This document shows, piece by piece, positions 17,242 to 23,536 of a stretch of DNA of 23,536 bases. Origin of the DNA: DASTRU01 sp035761045 (GTDB lineage Bacteria; Pseudomonadota; Gammaproteobacteria; Burkholderiales; Burkholderiaceae_E); assembly GCA_035761045.1 (NCBI GenBank), contig DASTRU010000202.1, positions 1 through 23,536 on the forward strand. Reading direction: 5' to 3'. The notes below the pieces were generated by a model. That model saw only the letters and a list, made by a program, of their open reading frames with translations, searched no databases and was not told where the DNA came from. Position numbers and translations under genes: made by a program. Each line of letters opens with the position of its first letter. Position 1 is the stretch's first letter.

Positions 17242-18828
17242 TTATCGCAATGCTTCGTACAAGGGCAAGGTTAGAAACTCGGTGAACTCATCCTTGGTAC
17301 TCATTTGCTCGAAGATGCGCGCTGCTTGGTCATAGGTTGCGCCCGTGCCCGCCACCGCCTTCACCTTCGCGAGTTCTTCGGGAATCATCGCGCGGACCAT
17401 GTCGGCGGTGACTTTACGGCCATCGTCCAACACGCCCTTGGGCGAGCGAATCCATTGCCACACTTGCGAGCGCGAGATTTCAGCCGTGGCGGCATCTTCC
17501 ATCAAATTATGAATCGGTACGCAACCGTTGCCGGCCAACCACGACCCCAAGTAATGAATGCCGACGTTGATGTTGTAGCGCAAGCCCGCTTCGGTGATGG
17601 GCGTTTCGGGTTGGAAGTTGACGAGGTCGGCGGCGCTGACCTCCACGTCATCGCGTTGCTTGGAAATTTGGTTCGGCTTGTCGCCCAACACCGCCTTGAA
17701 TTCCTCCATCGCGATCGGCACTAATCCCGGATGCGCTACCCATCCACCGTCATAACCATCGGTCGCGTCGCGCCGCTTGTCGTTGCGTACGCCGCCCATC
17801 GCGATGTCGTTCTTCTCGGGGTCGTTCTTGATGGGAATCAAGGCACTCATGCCGCCAATGGCGGGTGCGTTGCGCTTATGACACGTCTTAAGCAACAACA
17901 AGGCGTACGCGCGCATGAAGGGCGCGGTCATCGTGACCTTGGAACGATCGGCCAAACAGAAATTTTTATCGACCTTGAACTTCTTGATGCACGAAAAGAT
18001 GTAGTCCCAACGCCCCGCGTTCAAGCCCGCGCCGTGCTCGCGCAACTCGTACAGGATCTCGTCCATTTGATACGCGGCGACGATGGTTTCGATCAATACC
18101 GTCGCCTTGATCGTGCCGCGCGGAATCCCTAACTCGGCCTGCGTCATGATGAAAATATCGTTCCACAAACGCGCTTCGAGATACGACTCCATCTTCGGTA
18201 AATAAAAATACGGCCCGCTGCCACGCGCGATCAACTCGCGTGCGTTGTGGAACATGTACAGCGCGAGATCGAAGATGCCACCACTCACGCGCTCACCGTC
18301 GACGGTGACGTGCTTCTCCTCCAAATGCCAACCGCGCGGGCGCACGACCAAGGTCGCGACCTGATCGTTGAGTTTGTACTGCTTGCCGTTTTGTTCGAGG
18401 CTAATGGTGCGACGAATCGCGTCCATCAAATTGATTTGGCCAGTGATCTGGTTATCCCAATTCGGCGTGTTGCTGTCTTCGAAGTCGGTCATATAGCTAT
18501 CGGCTCCGGAGTTCAGCGCATTGATGATCATCTTGCGCTCGACGGGACCGGTGATTTCAACGCGACGACATTGAAGATCCTTAGGAATCGGCGCGATCGT
18601 CCATGTGCCCTCGCGAATCGATTTCGTCTCGGCGAGAAAATCAAGCTTCTTGCCCGCATCCAATTCAGCGGCCACGCGTTTGCGCGCCTCGAGCAGTTCA
18701 CGACGACGCGGCTCGAACGCACGATGCAACTTGGCGACCAAGGCCAAGGCCTCGGGCGTCAGGATCGCATCGAAACCAGGTTTGATCGGCGCATGAATGT
18801 GCACGCCGGCGGGAGTATCGAAAGGCAT
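17242..18828 (-). CDS. aceB: Malate synthase A
   Basis: The protein has 528 residues, the length of the AceB (isoform A) family. It condenses glyoxylate with acetyl-CoA to malate, completing the glyoxylate shunt. Motifs are DFEDSNTPNWDN, VRPRGWHLEEKHV (containing the catalytic Arg), LPKMESYLEARLWN, ETIVAAYQMDEILYEL, GRWDYIFSCIKKF, TDGYDGGWVAHPGLVP and the catalytic-Asp region NLMEDAATAEISRSQVWQW. The ATG has GAGGAG six bases upstream. It lies 45 bases downstream of a haloacid dehalogenase gene on the same strand and is probably cotranscribed with it. It ends at a clear terminator. The divergent LysR gene beyond the dehalogenase is a candidate regulator; isocitrate lyase is encoded 1.8 kb away. 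Confidence 0.97.
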   Translation of the reverse strand: MPFDTPAGVHIHAPIKPGFDAILTPEALALVAKLHRAFEPRRRELLEARKRVAAELDAGKKLDFLAETKSIREGTWTIAPIPKDLQCRRVEITGPVERKMIINALNSGADSYMTDFEDSNTPNWDNQITGQINLMDAIRRTISLEQNGKQYKLNDQVATLVVRPRGWHLEEKHVTVDGERVSGGIFDLALYMFHNARELIARGSGPYFYLPKMESYLEARLWNDIFIMTQAELGIPRGTIKATVLIETIVAAYQMDEILYELREHGAGLNAGRWDYIFSCIKKFKVDKNFCLADRSKVTMTAPFMRAYALLLLKTCHKRNAPAIGGMSALIPIKNDPEKNDIAMGGVRNDKRRDATDGYDGGWVAHPGLVPIAMEEFKAVLGDKPNQISKQRDDVEVSAADLVNFQPETPITEAGLRYNINVGIHYLGSWLAGNGCVPIHNLMEDAATAEISRSQVWQWIRSPKGVLDDGRKVTADMVRAMIPEELAKVKAVAGTGATYDQAARIFEQMSTKDEFTEFLTLPLYEALR

Positions 18829-18873
18829 GGGAATCTCCTCGTGAATGTAGGGGCAAGAGTGAAGGTGAACGTT

Positions 18874-19587
18874 TTAAAAATGCGGTGAAAACTCGGGCCG
18901 CATCACAACGCCTGCAAAGGCTGCAACGTCATCCAAGGTACGACCTTCGTGATGCGGCCGTACGCCAAGTTGATCCGCCGGCGCCTCGGTGCGATTGATC
19001 CAACAAGTACGAAAGCCGCACCACGCCGCGCCCGCCACGTCCCAACCGTTGCTTGAGACAAACAAGATGCGTTCGCTCACGCAGCCAAAACGATCGGTCG
19101 CCAAGCTGTACGCCTCGGGCGCCGTTTTGTACTTACCCACCGTGTCCACGCTGAGCACGGCGTCCAATAGCGGCGCGAGATCGGCATGCGCGACGGCCGG
19201 CCCAAGCATGGCCGGGTCTCCGTTGGACAAGATGGCCGTGGAAAGCCCTAAGCCACGCAAGCGCTCGATCGCACGATGCACCTCGGGGTAGGCATCGAGC
19301 CGCTCGTATTCGCACATCAACGCATCTTCCGCGCTGGGATCGAGCACCATGCCATGCGCCGCGCACGCATAGCGCAAGGCATCGCGCGTGACGATGGAAA
19401 ACGGTGCGTAACGATCCGAGAGCGTACGCAATTGCGTGTATTCCACTTGCTTGCTTCGCCATGTATGCGAAATCGCAGAGCCATGACCTGGAAACAATTT
19501 CTCGAGCGCCACGATGACGCTGTGGACATCAAACAACGTTCCATAAGCGTCGAACACCACAGCCGTTAGCGGTGCGTAAATGGGCAT
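18874..19587 (-). CDS. Type II (S)-2-haloacid dehalogenase, HAD superfamily
   Basis: The protein has 237 residues from MPIYAPLTAVVFDAYG. AGGAG is seven bases before this ATG but only one base before the alternative ATG at 19593, so the shorter start is preferred. The nucleophile is D13 in FDAYGTLFD. Also present are R43, S120-N121 (LSNGDP), K153 (KYKTAPEAY), Y159, and S177/N179/D182 (VSSNGWD). These correspond, with a small offset, to the residues I know as catalytic in Pseudomonas L-2-haloacid dehalogenase. It hydrolyses 2-haloacids with inversion, for example chloroacetate to glycolate. It sits directly upstream of aceB and divergent from a LysR gene. Glycolate can become glyoxylate, the malate synthase substrate, which would make the pairing sensible. 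A general phosphatase-like HAD role is less likely given the full residue set. Confidence 0.9.
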   Translation of the reverse strand: MPIYAPLTAVVFDAYGTLFDVHSVIVALEKLFPGHGSAISHTWRSKQVEYTQLRTLSDRYAPFSIVTRDALRYACAAHGMVLDPSAEDALMCEYERLDAYPEVHRAIERLRGLGLSTAILSNGDPAMLGPAVAHADLAPLLDAVLSVDTVGKYKTAPEAYSLATDRFGCVSERILFVSSNGWDVAGAAWCGFRTCWINRTEAPADQLGVRPHHEGRTLDDVAAFAGVVMRPEFSPHF

Positions 19588-19644
19588 GGTCATGCTCCTA
19601 GAGTAACGGCGCGAGAAGTCACGAATAAGGGGGATTAGTGCAAG

Positions 19645-19672
19645 GGATTATTTACTTACGGTGACATAATCC
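19645..19672. promoter_or_regulatory. Candidate LysR operator overlapping the regulator's promoter
   Basis: GGATTAT (19645-19651) and ATAATCC (19666-19672) form a dyad with a 14-base spacer inside the 93 bp between the divergent dehalogenase and LysR genes. A further direct copy of GGGATTA lies at 19631-19637, 13 bases from the one at 19644. CATAAT (19665-19670) could be the -10 of the LysR gene. The placement fits autoregulation plus control of the dehalogenase-aceB unit. Confidence 0.5.
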
Positions 19673-19680
19673 ATCAGGCC

Positions 19681-20577
19681 ATGGACCGCTTCAAGCAATT
19701 GCAAACTTTTGTGGCCGTTGCCGCTAAGGGATCGCTGTCGGCGGTCGCCGCCGCGGAGGATGTCGCGCCGGCAATCATTAGTCGTCGTATGGATGCGCTT
19801 GAAGCGCGCCTTGGTGTTCGCTTGCTCGTGCGCACGACCCGCAAGATCACCTTGACCGATGAAGGCAGCGCGTTTCTTGACGACGCGCAACGCATCTTGG
19901 CTGAGTTGGAGAACGCCGAATCATCGGTGGCCGAAGGTGGCGCGCGCGTCTCTGGGCACTTGCGCGTTACGGCTCCAGCGGGCTTTGGGCGACGTCACGT
20001 GGCGCCGCTCGTGCCGCGCTTTATCGAACAGCATCCGCATGTGAGCATCACGCTCGATTTATCCGACCGCCTCGTCGACCTCGTCAACGAAGGCTTCGAT
20101 TGCGCGATCCGGATCGGCCACCTTAGCGATTCAAGTTTGATCGGCGTGCGGCTTGCCGACAATCGTCGCGTGGTGGTCGCCTCGCCCGCGTACATTGCTC
20201 AACATGGCGAACCTAAAACACCCGACGACTTACTCGCACATCATTGCCTTGGCTTCGGTGTGGGTTCGCAACAACGCGCGTGGACGTTTCGCGTTGGTAA
20301 AACCGTTCGGCACATCAAGGTGCACGGACCAATGGAATGCTCGGACGCGACAGTGCTCACCACATGGGCGCGCGAAGGCCATGGGCTGGCGTGGCGCAGC
20401 TTATGGGAGGTTGGGGAAGATTTACGATCGGGCGCGTTGGTCGAGGTGTTGGCTGACTACGCCGCGCCTGACAACGGCGTATTCGCGGTATTCGCGCAAC
20501 GCAAACACCTGCCAGCGCGCGTGCGCGCCTGGGTTGACATGCTGCGCACCACCTACAACGCCTCTGGGTATTGGTAA
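19681..20577 (+). CDS. LysR-family transcriptional regulator
   Basis: The protein has 298 residues. The N-terminal winged helix-turn-helix spans about 1-60 (FKQLQTFVAVAAKGSLSAVA then APAIISRRMDALEARLGVRL, LVRTTRKITLTDEG). From about 90 it has a substrate-binding-like effector domain (GHLRVTAPAGFGRRHVAPLV, then LSDRLVDLVNEGFDCAIRIG), the CrgA/AaeR-like branch of LysR regulators. It is divergently transcribed from the haloacid dehalogenase-aceB pair and convergent with aceA, so regulation of 2-haloacid or glyoxylate metabolism is a context-based guess. The message may have a leader of only a few bases because CATAAT ends 10 bases before the ATG and no clear ribosome site is present. The effector cannot be predicted. 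Confidence 0.93.
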   Translation: MDRFKQLQTFVAVAAKGSLSAVAAAEDVAPAIISRRMDALEARLGVRLLVRTTRKITLTDEGSAFLDDAQRILAELENAESSVAEGGARVSGHLRVTAPAGFGRRHVAPLVPRFIEQHPHVSITLDLSDRLVDLVNEGFDCAIRIGHLSDSSLIGVRLADNRRVVVASPAYIAQHGEPKTPDDLLAHHCLGFGVGSQQRAWTFRVGKTVRHIKVHGPMECSDATVLTTWAREGHGLAWRSLWEVGEDLRSGALVEVLADYAAPDNGVFAVFAQRKHLPARVRAWVDMLRTTYNASGYW

Positions 20578-20604
20578 CGGCGCGGCAAGCATTCGCCCGC
20601 GCCG
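20578..20604. terminator. GC-rich hairpin between convergent lysR-type gene and aceA
   Basis: CGGCGCGG (20578-20585) pairs with CCGCGCCG (20597-20604) across 11 bases. It directly follows the LysR stop and lies 20 bases beyond the aceA stop. There is no T-run on either strand, so termination efficiency is doubtful. Confidence 0.4.
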
Positions 20605-20623
20605 CTACCCGCTTACTTAGAGC

Positions 20624-21931
20624 TTAGGCAGCCTTCTTACCCGCTTGCCCTTCGAAGAATTGCTCGTCCTCCGTCGACCCTTTCAACGCCGTGGTCGACG
20701 ACTGACCGCCCTCGATCACCTGCGTAACGGCATCGAAGTACCCAGTACCAACTTCGCGCTGATGCTTAACGGCGGTGAAACCTTTTTCCGCCGCCGCGAA
20801 TTCCGATTCCTGCAACTCGACGAACGCGCTCATCTGATGGCGCGCGTACCCGTATGCTAGGTTGAACATCGAGTAGTTCAATGAATGGAAGCCCGCCAGC
20901 GTGATGAACTGGAATTTGTAGCCCATCGCGCCAAGCTCTTTTTGAAACTTGGCGATCGTGGCGTCGTCAAGATTCTTCTTCCAATTAAACGATGGCGAGC
21001 AGTTGTACGCGAGCATCTTGCCGGGGAATTTCGCGTGAATAGCCTCGGCGAATTTGCGCGCGTAGGCAAGATCGGGTTTGCCGGTTTCGCACCACACCAA
21101 ATCGGCGTAAGGCGCATATGCGAGGCCACGAGAGATCGCCTGCTCAAGACCCGGACGCGTGCGATAAAAACCTTCGACCGTACGTTCACCCGTGCAAAAC
21201 GGTTGGTCGTTTTCATCGACATCGCTGGTAAGTAGGTCGGCTGCCTCGGCATCCGTGCGCGCGACGACGAGCGTCGGCACGCCCATGACATCCGCCGCGA
21301 GGCGCGCCGCAATCAACTTGGCCACCGCTTCGCGGGTTGGCACGAGCACCTTGCCGCCCATGTGACCGCACTTCTTGACCGACGCCAATTGATCTTCAAA
21401 GTGGACGCCGGCCGCGCCCGCTTCGATCATCGACTTCATCAATTCAAACGCATTTAAGACGCCGCCAAAGCCAGCCTCGGCGTCGGCCACGATCGGCGCG
21501 AAGAAATCGATATCGCTCTTACCCTCGGACCATTGAATTTGGTCGGCGCGCTGAAAGGTGTTGTTGATGCGCTTGACCACCATCGGCACCGAATTCGCGG
21601 GATACAACGACTGATCCGGGTACATTTCACCGGCCAAGTTCGCGTCGCCCGCCACTTGCCAACCGGACAGATAAATCGCCTTCAAACCCGCCTTGACTTG
21701 CTGCATGGCTTGGTTGCCAGTCAACGCGCCCAAGGCATTGACGAACGGCTCGTCGTGCAGCAACGCCCATAGCTTTTCGGCTCCACGTTTCGCCAATGTG
21801 TGCTCGATCTGCACCGAACCACGCAAACGTACGACTTCGGTCGCCGAATAACCCCGCGTGATTCCTTGCCAACGAGGATTTTCCAGCCAGTCTTTTTGTA
21901 AACGCTGAACTTCGAGTTCGCGGGATGTCAT
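20624..21931 (-). CDS. aceA: Isocitrate lyase
   Basis: The protein has 435 residues from MTSRELEVQRLQKDW; AAGGAG is seven bases before this ATG. The open frame extends nine codons upstream through the ribosome site, so those codons are not used. It cleaves isocitrate to glyoxylate and succinate. Motifs are the catalytic SVKKCGHMGGKVLVP (Cys near residue 188), IYLSGWQVAGDANLAGEMYP, FFAPIVADAEAGFGG, VARTDAEAADLLTSD, WCETGKPDLAYARKFAEAIH and YNCSPSFNWKK. It works with malate synthase, also encoded here, to bypass the CO2-releasing TCA steps on acetate or fatty acids. It is not next to aceB; the dehalogenase and LysR genes lie between. An AT-rich 234 bp region with a long inverted repeat lies upstream. 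Confidence 0.98.
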   Translation of the reverse strand: MTSRELEVQRLQKDWLENPRWQGITRGYSATEVVRLRGSVQIEHTLAKRGAEKLWALLHDEPFVNALGALTGNQAMQQVKAGLKAIYLSGWQVAGDANLAGEMYPDQSLYPANSVPMVVKRINNTFQRADQIQWSEGKSDIDFFAPIVADAEAGFGGVLNAFELMKSMIEAGAAGVHFEDQLASVKKCGHMGGKVLVPTREAVAKLIAARLAADVMGVPTLVVARTDAEAADLLTSDVDENDQPFCTGERTVEGFYRTRPGLEQAISRGLAYAPYADLVWCETGKPDLAYARKFAEAIHAKFPGKMLAYNCSPSFNWKKNLDDATIAKFQKELGAMGYKFQFITLAGFHSLNYSMFNLAYGYARHQMSAFVELQESEFAAAEKGFTAVKHQREVGTGYFDAVTQVIEGGQSSTTALKGSTEDEQFFEGQAGKKAA

Positions 21932-21988
21932 GGTGAGTCTCCTTGAAGGGGTGGGCACATACTACGTTTCGCCCCCAGTCTAGGAGAT

Positions 21989-22024
21989 TTTTTTGCGAAG
22001 CAACAACAAAGAAGCCGCAAAAAA
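21989..22024. promoter_or_regulatory. Inverted repeat upstream of aceA, candidate operator
   Basis: TTTTTTGCG (21989-21997) and CGCAAAAAA (22016-22024) are perfect 9 bp arms with an 18-base spacer, ending 58 bases before the aceA ATG. On the minus strand TAGACT (21979-21984 region) just downstream could be a weak -10. The arrangement suits a dimeric regulator of the glyoxylate shunt. The A/T runs also make the DNA curved. Confidence 0.5.
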
Positions 22025-22116
22025 CAAAATCACAACGTCTTGATCTATAACGCCTTCTTACTTCAAATCCGCATTACAAAATTGGTTTTGCTTAACGAAA
22101 AGAAAACTTGCGGCCG

Positions 22117-22140
22117 CGCATCATGACTTTCCACGATGCG
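22117..22140 (-). terminator. Likely terminator hairpin after ppiD
   Basis: On the minus strand CGCATCGTG pairs with CATGATGCG (one G-T pair) across GAAAGT, 26 bases beyond the ppiD stop. A T-rich stretch (TTTTCTTTTC) follows about nine bases later rather than immediately, so it is an imperfect terminator. Confidence 0.55.
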
Positions 22141-22165
22141 AGAAATAACTTCCGCTAAGTAGAAA

Positions 22166-23536
22166 TCAAGATGCTTGCTCGCTCACGTTTTTAGTGGGAG
22201 CGACGGGCCTCAAAATTTCAACCTTGGCCCGTGAACGTACCGCTTCAAGATGCGCGTTTGCTTCCGCCTCGCCCAAAGTGCGCACCAATTGCTGCGATAA
22301 GGCACGACGCTGATTCGCGTCGCTCGCATTGGGTTGAGCAACACTGTCAACGCGATAAATCGCATATCCCGCCTGCCCTAGATCCACGCCTACGAAGGCG
22401 GGCAGCTTCGCGGCGTCGACGCGCATGACGGCGCGCAAGGCATCCGGTGAAAGTCCATTTGGATTACGACGCGTGACTTTCGTCGGCTCGCCGAATGAAA
22501 CTTCGCCCTTGCCCGCCTTCAACGCCGTAAGTTTTTCCTCGCCCGTTTTTTGGGCAAGTTCTCGGGCTTGTTCACGCTGAACCGCCGCGCGCACTTCCGC
22601 CTCTACCGATTCGAATGGTTGCAAGGCGCGAGGCTGATGACTTGTCACGTGCGCGGCGACAAGCGTGTTGGCCGCAACCTCTACCGCCGCGGTATTACGT
22701 TTATTGCGTGTCGCATCGTTGGAGAACACCGCGTCAACGAATTTCGGGTTCGAAAGCAACGGATTGGACGACCCCGCGCTTTCGCGCGTGAATCCTTTCA
22801 CCGTACGCACCTCGAGTCCTAACTTCTCGGCCACCGGCTTCAAGCTATCGGTTTGCTCGTACACGGTGTTGGTGAAAATTTCGGCCGATTCACCGAATCG
22901 ACGCATCGCGAGCTGACGACGCAAATCCGTTTCGATTTCAGCGCGTGCTTGCTCAAACGGTTTTACCTGCGCGGGCCGCAAACCCGTAAGTTGAATGACG
23001 TGAAACCCGAATTCCGTTTGCACCACTTGGCTGATTTCGCCTTCCTTAAGCGCGAAAACAGCTTCCTCGAACGGCTTGGCCATGGCATCACGACCGAAGA
23101 AATCCAAATCGCCACCACGATCCTTCGATCCCGGATCGTCCGAAAACTTACGCGCAAGCTGCTCAAAACTCGCAGGATTCTTTAGAAGCTGGTTGCGTAA
23201 ATCTTCTGCCTTGTCACGCGCAGCCTTACGTTGCGCTTCGCTTGCGTCGGCACCCACCGCGATCAAGATATGTCGTGCCCTGCGTTGTTCTTCGGTACGA
23301 AACTTCGCGGTGTTCTGTTCGTAATAACGCTTGACCTCTTCCGGGTCGAGCTTCACGTCACGCATGACAGCTTCCAGATCGAGCACGACATATTCAATAT
23401 CGGCTCGCTCAGGCGTTTCGAATGACGACTTATTCGCTTCGTAATACGCCTTCAAAGCCTCTGGACTCGGTTTGATTTGATCTACATACGATGCGGGCTT
23501 GAATGACGCCAGTCGAACCGTACGTTCTTGTTCCAA
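22166..23536 (-). CDS. ppiD: PpiD/SurA-type peptidyl-prolyl cis-trans isomerase, N-terminus outside window
   Basis: About 457 residues are visible and the frame is open to the right edge, so the start, the expected N-terminal membrane anchor and part of the SurA-like chaperone region are missing. The parvulin domain is clear: ARHILIAVGADASEAQRKA, FEQLARKFSDDPGSKDRGGD, LDFFGRDAMAKPFEEAVFAL and EFGFHVIQLTGLRP. A long C-terminal region after it (about 250 residues) fits PpiD better than SurA, which has two parvulin domains. PpiD is anchored in the inner membrane and helps newly exported proteins fold in the periplasm near the Sec translocon. It lies upstream of aceA on the same strand with a probable terminator between. 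Full PpiD is about 630 residues, so roughly 70 percent is present. Confidence 0.9.
   Translation of the reverse strand: MEQERTVRLASFKPASYVDQIKPSPEALKAYYEANKSSFETPERADIEYVVLDLEAVMRDVKLDPEEVKRYYEQNTAKFRTEEQRRARHILIAVGADASEAQRKAARDKAEDLRNQLLKNPASFEQLARKFSDDPGSKDRGGDLDFFGRDAMAKPFEEAVFALKEGEISQVVQTEFGFHVIQLTGLRPAQVKPFEQARAEIETDLRRQLAMRRFGESAEIFTNTVYEQTDSLKPVAEKLGLEVRTVKGFTRESAGSSNPLLSNPKFVDAVFSNDATRNKRNTAAVEVAANTLVAAHVTSHQPRALQPFESVEAEVRAAVQREQARELAQKTGEEKLTALKAGKGEVSFGEPTKVTRRNPNGLSPDALRAVMRVDAAKLPAFVGVDLGQAGYAIYRVDSVAQPNASDANQRRALSQQLVRTLGEAEANAHLEAVRSRAKVEILRPVAPTKNVSEQAS

Noticed and set aside
18247..18888. 213-codon plus-strand open frame
   Set aside because: It is antisense to aceB, which has complete malate synthase motifs; the frame is a by-product of GC-rich codon use.

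Overview
The window reads as chromosomal DNA of a GC-rich Gram-negative proteobacterium, most likely a betaproteobacterium. The pyrG-kdsA-eno-ftsB run, an ADP-heptose/Kdo-type outer membrane marker (kdsA), a PpiD-type periplasmic chaperone and a glyoxylate shunt all fit that group. This placement rests on gene order and content, not on a phylogenetic test. No tRNA, rRNA, CRISPR array, insertion sequence or phage gene was recognised.

Region 1 (1-7626, all minus strand) is the accessory part and the most interesting. Seven genes are stacked head to tail, and every junction overlaps by a few bases (ATGA, TAATG or similar). In transcription order they are: an EboD-like sugar-phosphate cyclase, a helical protein with an HD-like histidine pattern, a class I SAM methyltransferase with a Trm112-like front end, a Gfo/Idh/MocA oxidoreductase, a metallo-beta-lactamase-fold protein with an N-terminal four-cysteine knuckle and a degenerate metal motif, a YcaO-domain ATP-dependent enzyme, and a GT4 glycosyltransferase that runs off the left edge. 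This looks like a biosynthetic operon for an unknown small molecule: cyclised sugar phosphate, then oxidation and methylation, a YcaO ATP-driven step, and glycosylation. No RiPP precursor peptide or YcaO partner protein is visible.

Region 2 (7627-7852) is a 226 bp divergent promoter region between that operon and acnA. It carries three dyads: an 18 bp perfect palindrome, a 14 bp perfect palindrome, and a 7 bp-arm inverted repeat. Region 3 (7853-10604) is acnA with a bidirectional terminator. Region 4 (10631-14926, minus) is the housekeeping run pyrG-kdsA-eno-ftsB. Region 5 (15000-17181) holds a DUF1624 membrane acyltransferase-like gene converging on a coniferyl-aldehyde-dehydrogenase-like gene.

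Region 6 (17196-21931) is a glyoxylate-metabolism block. It contains malate synthase (aceB) preceded by a type II 2-haloacid dehalogenase, a divergent LysR regulator, and a convergent isocitrate lyase (aceA). Together with acnA these genes would route acetate-level carbon, and possibly haloacetate-derived glycolate/glyoxylate, into malate. Region 7 (22166-23536) is the C-terminal part of a PpiD-like peptidyl-prolyl isomerase whose 5' end lies outside the window. There is no gene-free stretch longer than 300 bases.
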